From the NCBI RefSeq assembly GCF_003641205.1, contig NZ_CP032762.1:1364001-1428000 (forward strand): a stretch of 64,000 nucleotides of DNA. Reading direction: 5' to 3'. Shown here piece after piece: positions 15,775 through 23,710 of the stretch. Each line of letters starts with the position of its first letter. The stretch's first letter is position 1. The stretch comes from Rhodococcus sp. P1Y. Lineage in GTDB: Bacteria > Actinomycetota > Actinomycetes > Mycobacteriales > Mycobacteriaceae. The translations under genes and the position numbers were made by a program. Below the pieces are notes generated by a model. That model was not told the DNA's origin and made no database searches. It was given only the letters and a program-made list of their open reading frames with translations.

Positions 15775-16977
15775 TCAGGTGGGAGGACGGATCCCGGTGT
15801 AGATGCCGGGCACCCGGAACCGGAGAGCATCCTCCGCGTACTCCTCGAGGGCGTGCGCAGTCCATCCTGCGATGCGGGCAAATGCGAACAGCGCCTCCGG
15901 GGCGTCGGGTCGAAGTTGGTATGCACAGGTGAACGTTGCCAGCGCGAAATCGGAATTGGGGAACGTGTCGAATCGATCGCTCATCTCGGCGATCACAGTG
16001 TCGGCGGCCGATATCACCGCCGAGTCCGCCCCGAGGGCCGGGTCGCGGAGCAAGCGCAGCAATTCCTCGGCTCGATGGTCCCGGCGTTCGTAAATCACAT
16101 GCCCGAATCCCGGAACTTGCTCACCGGACCGAAACTGTTGGGCGAGAGCAGAAATGGGGTCATCGCGTGCTGCCATCAGGAATCGGTACGCGGGTTCGGC
16201 GGCTGATCCGTGCAGAGGGCCGTCGATGCATCCCAGTCCCGCTGCCACAACGGAATAGAGATTGGCCCGGGTGCTCGCAGCGACGCGGACGGCGAGCGTC
16301 GACGCGGCAAGGCCGTGATCTGCCATCAATACCAGGGCCGACCGCAACACGGTCAGGCCTCTCGGGTCCGAGAATTCGGATCGAAGTGCGTCCCACATCA
16401 GTTCTGCGAGAGACGATTCGGTCGAAGCCTCGGTCAGGGACGCGGCGACCGTCGCCAGTAGCTGCCCTGCTTCCGAGACGACCGACTTCGGTCCGACGTC
16501 GAAACGCATCGGCCGATAGGTCGAGCCGATCATTGCGGCGACGCGTATGCGGTCGATCGTCCGGCAATTCGGTGCCATCGAACTGGCCGCGTCCCGGCAC
16601 TGTTGTGCGACAGCAGGATCGGTTGTGAACCGGACGTTCTCGACGAGATCTCCTGTCCACAAGAAGTGTGCGACGGCCTCGAACGACTGTGCGGTGAGGT
16701 CGACAGCATCGCGGCCGCGGTAGTAGAGACGGTCGCCATCCAACAGTGTTACCTGGGTGCGAATGCGTTCCACCGTGCCGATGTCGGTGCGGCGAGCCGT
16801 ATCTCGGCCGGCGAGTGATTCCACCTCGTCGACGTCGAACATGCTTCCTCGCGCTCCGGGGCGACGGGTGCTGGTCAGAAGTCCTCGGCTTACGTAGGCG
16901 TAGACGGTCTCGGCTTTGACGCCCAACCGCGCCGCGGCCTGCGCCGTCGTCAGTAGGTCTCGACCGTCGGAGTTCAT
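15775..16977 (-). CDS. Citrate synthase-like enzyme with N-terminal helix-turn-helix domain
   Basis: A 400-residue protein that joins two domains. Residues 8-60 form a MerR/excisionase-like HTH (TTAQAAARLGVKAETVYAYVSRGLL). Residues 70-400 are a citrate synthase fold. The active-site elements LHGSA, GFGHVIYERRDHR and FPNSDFALA supply the two His and one Asp expected for acetyl-CoA condensation. Family members act as citrate or 2-methylcitrate synthases. The start at 16977 is the only one that includes the HTH. The gene is divergent from a second citrate synthase gene, with a palindrome-rich region of 84 bp between them that the HTH could bind. Whether the protein is both enzyme and regulator is inference. 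Confidence 0.85.
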   Translation of the reverse strand: MNSDGRDLLTTAQAAARLGVKAETVYAYVSRGLLTSTRRPGARGSMFDVDEVESLAGRDTARRTDIGTVERIRTQVTLLDGDRLYYRGRDAVDLTAQSFEAVAHFLWTGDLVENVRFTTDPAVAQQCRDAASSMAPNCRTIDRIRVAAMIGSTYRPMRFDVGPKSVVSEAGQLLATVAASLTEASTESSLAELMWDALRSEFSDPRGLTVLRSALVLMADHGLAASTLAVRVAASTRANLYSVVAAGLGCIDGPLHGSAAEPAYRFLMAARDDPISALAQQFRSGEQVPGFGHVIYERRDHRAEELLRLLRDPALGADSAVISAADTVIAEMSDRFDTFPNSDFALATFTCAYQLRPDAPEALFAFARIAGWTAHALEEYAEDALRFRVPGIYTGIRPPT

Positions 16978-16988
16978 GTGACCTTTCG

Positions 16989-17023
16989 CATTGATTCAAT
17001 CAACATTGACAACACTCAATGTT
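16989..17023. promoter_or_regulatory. Palindrome cluster between the divergent citrate synthase genes
   Basis: Two overlapping inverted repeats fill most of the short intergenic region. TTGATT-C-AATCAA lies at 16991-17003, and AACATTGA-CAACAC-TCAATGTT at 17002-17023 has perfect 8-bp arms. The half-site CATTGA occurs twice directly and once inverted. A TTGACA (-35-like) for the plus-strand gene lies at 17006-17011 inside the second palindrome. The arrangement fits a site for a dimeric or tetrameric regulator controlling both genes. Confidence 0.7.
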
Positions 17024-17061
17024 AACGCGGATTGTGGGTCGTGACCAGCAGAGGAGATGTC

Positions 17062-18192
17062 ATGAGCGTTCTCGACGCCCCGCGTGGGCTGCACAATGTT
17101 GTCGTCACGTCCACATCGATCGGGGACGTACGCGGCGACGAAGGTTTCTACCACTACCGTCAGTACTCGGCGATCGATGTCGCGAAAACCCGGACGTTCG
17201 AGGACGCGTGGTTCCTCATGGCCGTCGGCCACCTTCCAGACCGGGCCGAGCTCGCGGACTTCGTGCGGACCATCGCGCCGCTGCGGCCGTTGCCCGACGA
17301 GGTGCGGGAGTCCGTGTCGGCGGTTGCCCGAACTGGCCCCGAGCAACCGCTCCTCGCCTTGCGCACAGTGTTGTCGGGATTGGCAGGTGCGGTGCCGCTG
17401 TACGAATCCACGGAGGCGGACAAACAATCGACGGCCCTGCGCCTGTGTGCGATGACGCCCACCATTCTGGCTGCGGTTCATCGTATTCGGTCCGGTCTCG
17501 AACCGATCGAGCCGCGTGAGGATTTGACGACGGCACAGAACTGGCTGTTCATGATCAGCGGAGAGGTCCCCAGCGCCGCGCATGCCGGGGCCGTCGATCG
17601 CTATCTCACAGCGACGATCGATCATGGGTTCAACGCGTCGACGTTCACTGCGAGAGTAGTCGCCTCGACGGGCTCGGACATTGCGTCAGCCGTGTGCGCG
17701 GCGATCGGGGCTTTCGCCGGACCCCTACATGGCGGTGCACCCGACAGGGCGTTGGAGGGCCTGGACCAGATCGCTGACTTGGGCTCGGCGGATTCCTGGG
17801 CTCGCACGAAAATCAAGGCAGGCGAACGAATCATGGGATTCGGGCACCCGGTCTACCGGACGGAGGATCCCCGGTCGGTGATGCTCCGCGAGACCGCTCA
17901 GGAGTTGGGCGGGGAACTGATCGACAAAGCAGCGCACGTCGAGAAGGTCATTGCGGCTGCACTAGCCGAACTCAAACCGGACCGGAAGCTGTACGCGAAC
18001 GTCGAGTACTACGCCGGAGTGCTGATGGAGCTGTGCGGGATTCCGCGGTCGATGTTCACGCCGACCTTCGCGTGCAGCCGCATCGTCGGGTGGTGCGCCA
18101 ACATCGTCGAACAATCGGCGGACAGCAAGATCATCCGGCCCATCGCTCGTTACGACGGACCGCCCGCGCCGGAGGCATTGCCGCCGCTGTGA
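17062..18192 (+). CDS. Citrate/2-methylcitrate synthase family enzyme
   Basis: A 376-residue citrate synthase of the short bacterial type without an HTH. The His-bearing motifs GPLHGGA and GFGHPVYRTEDPRS are present. At the position of the catalytic Asp (usually NVDFYSG) the sequence is NVEYYAG, an Asp-to-Glu change that can be read directly. I believe similar variants occur in actinobacterial paralogs, so it need not be inactive. The ATG at 17062 has the Shine-Dalgarno GAGGAG and is preferred over an upstream start at 17032. It is divergent from the HTH-citrate synthase gene, with which it probably shares control. Citrate versus methylcitrate activity cannot be decided. Confidence 0.87.
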   Translation: MSVLDAPRGLHNVVVTSTSIGDVRGDEGFYHYRQYSAIDVAKTRTFEDAWFLMAVGHLPDRAELADFVRTIAPLRPLPDEVRESVSAVARTGPEQPLLALRTVLSGLAGAVPLYESTEADKQSTALRLCAMTPTILAAVHRIRSGLEPIEPREDLTTAQNWLFMISGEVPSAAHAGAVDRYLTATIDHGFNASTFTARVVASTGSDIASAVCAAIGAFAGPLHGGAPDRALEGLDQIADLGSADSWARTKIKAGERIMGFGHPVYRTEDPRSVMLRETAQELGGELIDKAAHVEKVIAAALAELKPDRKLYANVEYYAGVLMELCGIPRSMFTPTFACSRIVGWCANIVEQSADSKIIRPIARYDGPPAPEALPPL

Positions 18193-18218
18193 TTCGGCTC
18201 GGTCAGGCGCGTCCGGCA

Positions 18219-18377
18219 CAGGCTGTGTTCAGCGTTGGGCGTTCGGTTGGCCGGGTGCGGGTGCCGGGGTGGTGGGGCTGCTCAGCTGTGTACGGCGTGG
18301 GGCGTTCGATTAGCCGGGGTGGGAGTGCCGGGGTGCGGGCCGGTCAGCCGCGTCCGACGTAGGGCATTCGGTTGGCC
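18219..18377. repeat. Three imperfect tandem copies of the SDR gene 3' end
   Basis: A 34-bp segment that includes the last codons and stop of the SDR gene (18344-18377) recurs at 18282-18315 and 18219-18252, with periods of 62-63 bp. The copies are joined by a G-rich spacer (GGTGCCGGGGTG-like). The intergenic copies have diverged. This looks like tandem duplication of a gene end after the citrate synthase stop at 18192. Confidence 0.75.
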
Positions 18378-19099
18378 ATGATCGTCATGGTCGGGACGGT
18401 GACGTCGAGCGGGAGGCCCACCAACTGGACGATCGTGTCGGCTACATGCCGCGGATCGAAGGTGGGTTCCGCGCGGGTCGAGCCGTCCGGTTGCCGAGCT
18501 GCGTGACCGATCCCCGCCGTCATGTCCGTTGCGGCATTGCCGATGTCTATCTGAGTGCAGCAGATGTCGAAGTCGCGGCCGTCGAGGGAGATCGACTTCG
18601 TCAGACCGGAGACGCCGTGCTTCGTCGCTGTGTACGCCGCACTCGATGGTCGCGGCGTGTGAGCGGATATCGATCCGTTGTTGATGATCCGTCCACCACG
18701 TGGGTCTTGAGACTTCATCATGCGAACAGCCTCGGCCGAACACAGGAAAACCCCAGTGAGGTTGACGGCGACCGTGCTTGCCCACTCCGCAGGATCGATA
18801 GTGTCGACGCTCCCGGACGGCCCGAAAGTGCCCGCGTTGTTGACGAGGACGTCGAGACGCCCGAACTTGTCCGATACCGAAGCGAACACGGAACGAACCG
18901 AGTCGACCGAGGACACATCGGCGCTCGCCACCACTGCGTTGTCGTGTCCCGCTGCCGTCTCCTCGAGAGTGTCGCGGTTGCGACCCACCAACACGACCTG
19001 GTGCCCGGCCTCCAACAGTGCCACCGACATGGCGCGCCCGAGCCCCGATCCAGCGCCCGTCACCACAACAACTTGATTCGAGCGATCAACTGCCGTCAC
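18344..19099 (-). CDS. Short-chain dehydrogenase/reductase
   Basis: A 251-residue classical SDR. The cofactor motif TGAGSGLGRAM (residues 15-25), the structural NNAGTFG, the catalytic Ser in NNGSISA and YTATKHG follow in the usual order. The C-terminus ends MANRMPYVGRG. The family uses NAD(H) or NADP(H), and the substrate is not predictable. The start ATG is at 19099. Its stop and last codons form one unit of a 63-bp tandem repeat. The neighbours suggest no common pathway; it is probably a single-gene transcript convergent to the citrate synthase gene. Confidence 0.9.
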   Translation of the reverse strand: MTAVDRSNQVVVVTGAGSGLGRAMSVALLEAGHQVVLVGRNRDTLEETAAGHDNAVVASADVSSVDSVRSVFASVSDKFGRLDVLVNNAGTFGPSGSVDTIDPAEWASTVAVNLTGVFLCSAEAVRMMKSQDPRGGRIINNGSISAHTPRPSSAAYTATKHGVSGLTKSISLDGRDFDICCTQIDIGNAATDMTAGIGHAARQPDGSTRAEPTFDPRHVADTIVQLVGLPLDVTVPTMTIMANRMPYVGRG

Positions 19100-19234
19100 C
19101 TGAAGCCTCCATACCTTGTGTGCGCCCAGGATACGGAGCGGTGCTCACGGGGCGCGGGGCCTCCCTGTCTCGACGAGGACTTCGCCGAGTCAGCACAACT
19201 CCCCGGACCGATATCACCGTGACCAGATGTCTCG

Positions 19235-19390
19235 TGGCAGTGATGCTTCACCTGGCGGTGATCTCGTATGGCAGTGATGTTTCACCTGGCGGTGATCTCG
19301 TATGGCAGTGATGTTTCGCCTGGCGGTGATCTCGTGTGGCAGTGATGTTTCTCCCGGCTGCGATGTCTGGTGGCGGTGATGCCGTCGATG
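19235..19390. repeat. 34-bp tandem repeat, about 4.5 units
   Basis: Units start at 19235, 19269, 19303, 19337 and 19371, exactly 34 bp apart, and the last is partial. Each unit consists of two related halves, TGGCAGTGATGTTTCACC and TGGCGGTGATCTCGTA, so the underlying element is about 17 bp. There are no unique spacers, so it is not a CRISPR array. It lies between the SDR gene start (19099) and the HNH gene end (19540). The other parts of this 440-bp gap (19100-19234 and 19391-19539) hold no gene I can support. Confidence 0.85.
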
Positions 19391-19539
19391 CCGTGTGGTC
19401 GTCCTCCTGTGTCAGCGCCGGTACATGGACCAGGGCATGGGGCAGCTCCGAGTGACCGGACGTGGTGCGCCCAGTTGGTCGATCCTCGGTTGTGGTGTTT
19501 GCCGGAAACCCAGGTGCATCTCTGGCCCTGGTGCGGGCA

Positions 19540-20934
19540 TTACGCGGCAGGTCTTCGGCGCCGGTGATAGCTGGGCAAGGGTTTTCGTTCCGGATCGACT
19601 GTGTCGGGTGGGATGACACAGGGGTGCCCGTCGCCACCGATTGCAATTTCCCAACCGCGGTGGTGCACGTCGTTGTGACAGTCGGGGCACAGCAATGTGA
19701 GGTTGGTGAGGTCGGTGGGACCCCCGTCGGCCCAGTGCTTGATGTGGTGAACTATGCAGAACCTGGCAGTTTTCCCGCACTTGACGCAGCACCGGTCGCG
19801 AATTGTCACTACGGCTCGCTGTTCGTCTGTTGCAAGTCGAACGGTGCCGCCTCGGGCCATCGGAATTCCGTTGTCGTCGAGGATGATCGGGTGGAGGTCT
19901 GCGTCGCAGCTGACCATGCGAGCGAGGCTGTGGCTGATGGGCCCGGTCCAGGTCAGGTAGAACGGCCACTCTCGCTCACCCTTGTCGGTCCCCGAGGAGG
20001 AGTCGTCCCGTCGCATGAGGTCGCGCAGGTGAACCGTTACGTTCACTCGTGCGGGGGCAGTGCCGGAACCCGAACCGCGACGCTGTTGGAGTGCCGTCAT
20101 AAGCGCGTCGGCGTTGCGTCGCTGTGGGCTTCGCTCGTCGCGACTGCCGTCGGGTCCCGGTATGGGGCGCGAGAATTCGGCGACGGCCGCGCTCAGTAGT
20201 TCGGCTGCGGATTTGTCGAGGTCGATCCGAACGAACATGCGCCCATTGGCTTGCAGGTACATTTCGAGTGTATTCAGAGCCGGATTCTCCGATACCAGCT
20301 GCGGCGGAGGCCCGTCGAGCAGTCGAGATTCGTCGTCATTGTCATTCGAGTCATCCGGGTCAGCCGAGTCGTCGTCCCGTTGCGGTGTTCCTGCTTTTTC
20401 TTTGTCCTGTTCTTGTTCACGTCGTGCTCGTTCTTGCCGAGCTTTCTCGTATCGCATGCGGGCCTGTTCGGCGAAGTCGTGGCCCAACTGGTGTGCACGG
20501 GTCTTGACGTCGTGCGCAGTCTTTTCGCATGCGACCGAAAGTAATTCGGCAACCGCGTCGGTTAGCTGCTCGGGCGTAAGGGTGCTGTCGGCACCGGTGA
20601 TGTGGAGGTGCCCGTCGTAGATCTCCTTGACGTGGAGGTCATGAATGTCCCCTGCGGCGAGGGCATCGAGGACCGTCGGCCGCGTCGTCAGCCACTCGGC
20701 CCTGGCGAACTGGCGCGATGCATTGCCGCCCGCTACACGAGACCCGTTGGCGAGCCAGTGCGCCGGGCTCGAATGGTTGACCTTCAGATTGAGTCCTCGA
20801 CGTGAGAACTGGGCGAGCAGGCTGTATTTGCGTGCTGCAAGGGCATTTTCGCCATCCAAGGCGTCGACGATGCCGGTGATGACCTCCTGATCCGTCATCT
20901 CGGCGACCCCGTGCAAGTCCCCCAACTTGTGCAT
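19540..20934 (-). CDS. HNH endonuclease-domain protein with DUF222 (13E12 repeat family)
   Basis: A 464-residue protein of the 13E12 type that is multicopy in actinobacteria. The N-terminal DUF222 region spans about residues 20-370 and contains a strongly charged, Asp/Glu/Arg-rich insert near 180-210. The C-terminal HNH nuclease has the zinc-binding pairs CVKCGK and CPDCHN with the catalytic histidines in CIVHHIKHWADGG. The start at 20934 is the first ATG in line with typical homologs; a longer frame to 20997 runs into the pseudogene next door. The role of the family is unclear: REP13E12 elements serve as attachment sites for prophages in mycobacteria. No flanking repeats typical of such elements are seen. 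Confidence 0.85.
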   Translation of the reverse strand: MHKLGDLHGVAEMTDQEVITGIVDALDGENALAARKYSLLAQFSRRGLNLKVNHSSPAHWLANGSRVAGGNASRQFARAEWLTTRPTVLDALAAGDIHDLHVKEIYDGHLHITGADSTLTPEQLTDAVAELLSVACEKTAHDVKTRAHQLGHDFAEQARMRYEKARQERARREQEQDKEKAGTPQRDDDSADPDDSNDNDDESRLLDGPPPQLVSENPALNTLEMYLQANGRMFVRIDLDKSAAELLSAAVAEFSRPIPGPDGSRDERSPQRRNADALMTALQQRRGSGSGTAPARVNVTVHLRDLMRRDDSSSGTDKGEREWPFYLTWTGPISHSLARMVSCDADLHPIILDDNGIPMARGGTVRLATDEQRAVVTIRDRCCVKCGKTARFCIVHHIKHWADGGPTDLTNLTLLCPDCHNDVHHRGWEIAIGGDGHPCVIPPDTVDPERKPLPSYHRRRRPAA

Positions 20935-20944
20935 GTCGGGAAAG

Positions 20945-21451
20945 CTACATGGCCCCTCCGACAAGTTCTGCGTCGATCTGTTCGCGCAGAATGTCACCGT
21001 GCCCGGCGTGCCGTGCCATCTCCTGGATCATCAGGACCAGCGTCGCCCGCATGCTCACGATTCCCTCCCCGGGGAATTCGATCGTATCGTCGAGTCCGAA
21101 CTTCGCCGCGATGTCACGTGAACGGCGACCTGCCCGTTCGAATTCGGCGATGACGTCGTCGACCGATTAGTCGTCGGACACTGAGAACGTGCCGTCGTCA
21201 CGACGGGAGTAACCGTCGCACTCACCCTCGTCGAGACCACCCCACAATCGCTGGAACCAAATTCTTTCCGCGGCCGCGGCATGTTTGACCAGGGAGATCG
21301 GCGTGGACAACGACGGGACGAGTTTGCGCCTGGCGTCGCTGTCGGACAGTCCGCGTGCGGTGGCGATCAATGCGAGTCGGTTGTGGTCGAGCGTGCTTTC
21401 CAGAATCTCTCGCTCTGGTCCATCGGTTTTTATTTCGTGAGTCATGGTCAT
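20945..21451 (-). pseudogene. DinB/DUF664 family gene interrupted by an in-frame stop
   Basis: From the ATG at 21451 (or 21445) the frame encodes about 94 residues of a DUF664/DinB-type protein: LDHNRLALIATARGLSDSDA, then VPSLSTPISLVKHAAAAERIWF. It stops at TAA (21169-21167) after FSVSDD. The same frame continues without another stop for 73 codons: SVDDVIAEFERAGRRSRDIA, and later MIQEMARHAGHGDILREQID, which is the usual C-terminal half with the metal-binding HxGH. The total of about 168 codons equals the family length. A single GAA-to-TAA change explains the break. These proteins bind metal and often use mycothiol or similar cofactors. Either a true pseudogene or a sequencing error. Confidence 0.8.
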
Positions 21452-21461
21452 TCCAAAGTGG

Positions 21462-22046
21462 TCAGGCCCAGTAGGGCGGTTCGACGTCCGGGTCGTCGGG
21501 CACCGAGTCGACGTGCGGGTCGGCGTGGATCTGGATAATTGCCGCTGAGTTGGCCGCGACGGTGGCGAAGTGCGGGTCGACATCGTTGGTGATGCACCAG
21601 GCGTGATCGGCAGGCCAGATGAACGCTGGATCGGGTGAGTCCCCGTACGGCCAGCGCACCGGATCGGTACTGCTCCAGTCTTCGTAGTCCGCCAGTGAGG
21701 CTTGGAACAGGAAGTAGTCTCGGTTGGGGATCTTGAAATTCGGCGGGGAGGCGACAGTGATGGAGTCCCACCCGTCCCACATTGCAAAATAGCACTCACC
21801 TGGAGTGGTCGTGTGTTTCGCGAGAATATTTAGCGCGACGCCGACCTGCGCCAGTTCGCTGAGCTCTTTCTGCTCGAATTCGACGTCGGACGTCCGCTGT
21901 TCAGCGAATCCCGGGTCGGGGATGAAGTTGAGGCGCGCATACTTCTGGAAACCGAGTGGCCCGCGGCCAGCCAGCCGATACCACGGCAGGTTCTGATCGA
22001 TCAGCCACTGCGCAGCCGTTGCATCGGGGCATAACTCGAAGCTCAT
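21462..22046 (-). CDS. Conserved hypothetical protein
   Basis: A 194-residue protein rich in Trp, Asp and Pro, without signal peptide or membrane helix. Recognisable stretches are WLIDQNLPWYRLAGRGP, GECYFAMWDGWD and IPNRDYFLFQASLADYEDW. I cannot assign it to a characterised family. The ATG at 22046 has the Shine-Dalgarno GAAGGA, and upstream in-frame starts lack this. The gene ends 10 bp before the broken DinB-type gene, so the two were probably one operon. The right end of the IS110 element lies 135 bp before its start. Confidence 0.75.
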   Translation of the reverse strand: MSFELCPDATAAQWLIDQNLPWYRLAGRGPLGFQKYARLNFIPDPGFAEQRTSDVEFEQKELSELAQVGVALNILAKHTTTPGECYFAMWDGWDSITVASPPNFKIPNRDYFLFQASLADYEDWSSTDPVRWPYGDSPDPAFIWPADHAWCITNDVDPHFATVAANSAAIIQIHADPHVDSVPDDPDVEPPYWA

Positions 22047-22180
22047 CCGGTCATCCTTCTCTACCGGCATCGTGCTGGTGCGATGACGGTATGTCCACGG
22101 ACATGTGAGACACGGACGTGCTCGACGCTGCTCACGACGTTCCGTCCCCAGACTCGCGGGCAAAGCTCGTCCCCGGGGGG

Positions 22181-23495
22181 TGTCCCTATGTTTTCTGTCA
22201 AGCTGCGTGAGCTGCGGGCGGTTGGTAAAGGGTCTTGTTCTTGAGCATGGCGAACAGGACGTCGCACCGGCGTCGAGCTAGGCAGATGAGGGCTGCGTTG
22301 TGTTTCTTGCCTTCGGCTCGCTTGCGGTCGTAGTAGGCGCGACTGGTGGGGTCGTGCAGTGCGGCGAAGGCCGAAAGGAACAACGCTCGTTTGAGTTTGC
22401 GGTTTCCTGATCTCGCTGGGTGCTCACCTCGGATCGAGGTGCCGGATCGGTGGGTCACGGGTGCGATGCCGGCGTAGGCGGCCAGGTGTCCTGCTGTTTT
22501 GAATGCCGAACCGTCACCGACTTCGAGAAGGATGCGTGCAGCTGTCCTGATTCCGACGCCAGGCATCGAGATCAGGACCGAGGAAAGAGGGTGGGCATCG
22601 AGCATCCTCTCCACGTCCAGGCCGATTGCTTTCCGTTGTTGCAGTGTCTCTTTGAGAGAATCTGCAAGTTTTGGTAGGACAGTCTCGGCAGCCGCGGACC
22701 CGGGGACTACGACGGTCTGGTCCTCGAGTGCGGTGTAGATTTCTACCACCAGTCGGGCGCCCATTCGTGGGGCGTTCTTCGCAGCGATGGCGGTCAGCTT
22801 TCGTTTGCCAGCAGTGCGAATGCCGGCGGGGCCACCGCACCGGGAGAGGATTTCGAGCACGGCGGGGTGGGTGACTCGCGGTCCGAGTACTCGTTCGAGC
22901 GCGGGGTGGATGCTGGTCAGTAGTCCCCGGATTCGGTTGCTGACGCGGGTTGCTTCGCCGGCAAGGTCGTCGTCGAAACCGATCAGAACACTGAGCTCGG
23001 CGAGTGTGTCATCGCCTGTGTCGACCCGCCGCAGCGTGTGCGGCATGGTCCTGGCCGTGTCGGCGATGATGAACGCGTCGCGCGCGTCGGTCTTGGCCTG
23101 CCCTGGATACAGGTCTGCGATTCGGCGCATCGACAGGCCCGGAAGGTACGCCACTCGGTGACCGCAGGAGCGGGCGACGGTGACCGGTAGCGCACCGATC
23201 GTGTTGGGTTGATCGACCACGATCAACACCGGTCCGTGCGCGGAGAGGCGGTCGAAAACTGTGCGTAGACGAGCCTCGTCGTTGGGTAGTGCTTTGTCGT
23301 ATAGGCGGGTGCCGTCGACGGCGAGACCGACAGCGTGATGCTCGGATTTTCCCACGTCAATGCCGCAAAACACGGCGTAACTCGTGTCCATGAAGCAGTC
23401 CTTCGTCCGGTGTACCGCCGGTCGCCGATCCGACATCGATACCCGACACCCACGTTATGAAGAGACCTGCTCACGATCAGCGGCCCTGTCCCTAT
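22181..23495 (-). mobile_element. IS110-family insertion sequence (probable extent)
   Basis: The element is defined by its DEDD transposase gene. TGTCCCTAT occurs at 22181-22189, just beyond the transposase stop, and again at 23487-23495, upstream of its start, suggesting the core repeat at the two ends. IS110 elements lack terminal inverted repeats and duplicate no or very few target bases, so the ends cannot be set with certainty. The left noncoding part may extend to about 23600. No flanking gene is visibly disrupted. Confidence 0.65.
22198..23391 (-). CDS. IS110-family DEDD transposase (recombinase)
   Basis: A 397-residue transposase. The RuvC-like acidic residues are Asp12 (GIDVGKSEHH), Asp60 (VVDQPNT), Asp102 and Asp105 (KTDARDA). 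The spacing is the same as in IS621, except that Glu60 is Asp here. The C-terminal transposase_20 domain starts at the helix-hairpin-helix-like SMPGVGIRTAARIL, and a Ser-rich loop RSGTSIRGEHPARSGNRK (about 315-332) holds the candidate catalytic serine. Length and motifs indicate an intact enzyme. The start at 23391 precedes the first catalytic strand; an upstream frame to 23436 is unlikely. Known members are guided by a bridge RNA from the noncoding end of the element. Confidence 0.92.
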   Translation of the reverse strand: MDTSYAVFCGIDVGKSEHHAVGLAVDGTRLYDKALPNDEARLRTVFDRLSAHGPVLIVVDQPNTIGALPVTVARSCGHRVAYLPGLSMRRIADLYPGQAKTDARDAFIIADTARTMPHTLRRVDTGDDTLAELSVLIGFDDDLAGEATRVSNRIRGLLTSIHPALERVLGPRVTHPAVLEILSRCGGPAGIRTAGKRKLTAIAAKNAPRMGARLVVEIYTALEDQTVVVPGSAAAETVLPKLADSLKETLQQRKAIGLDVERMLDAHPLSSVLISMPGVGIRTAARILLEVGDGSAFKTAGHLAAYAGIAPVTHRSGTSIRGEHPARSGNRKLKRALFLSAFAALHDPTSRAYYDRKRAEGKKHNAALICLARRRCDVLFAMLKNKTLYQPPAAHAA

Positions 23496-23710
23496 CAGCG
23501 GTTCATCGATGCCACCACACCCGGCGACACCACCCCCCGGATCATTGATGACAGGGGCAAGAAGTCATACCAGGTCTGGCGACCGCAGCCCTCGGTTTCA
23601 AGGACCGCCTAAAAGATAACGGGCGTGACCGGGCCGTCCGGGATCGTTGTTCTTCGCCCGGATTCGACGGACGGACTGTGGTCCGGCACGCACCCCGGTA
23701 CCGTGGAACC
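23392..23710 (-). other. IS110 left noncoding end with candidate bridge RNA region
   Basis: No gene lies here. On the minus strand, upstream of the transposase, the sequence has several potential stem-loops, for example CTTGCCCCTGTCATC against GCTGATAGGGACAGG. A G-rich segment, CCGGGGGGTGGTGTC, resembles the flank CCCGGGGGGTGTCC at the other end of the element (around 22173-22186 on the plus strand). That fits a bridge RNA with loops that match its ends. Folding was not computed, so the RNA is a proposal. The last 100 bp (23611-23710) are upstream sequence of the next gene. Confidence 0.3.

Noticed and set aside
19235..19390. CRISPR array or coding repeat
   Set aside because: Tandem 34-bp units without unique spacers; the frames across it have no domain or ribosome site.
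22061..22267. Small minus-strand frame at the IS right end
   Set aside because: It overlaps the transposase end and the upstream gene region and has no domain.
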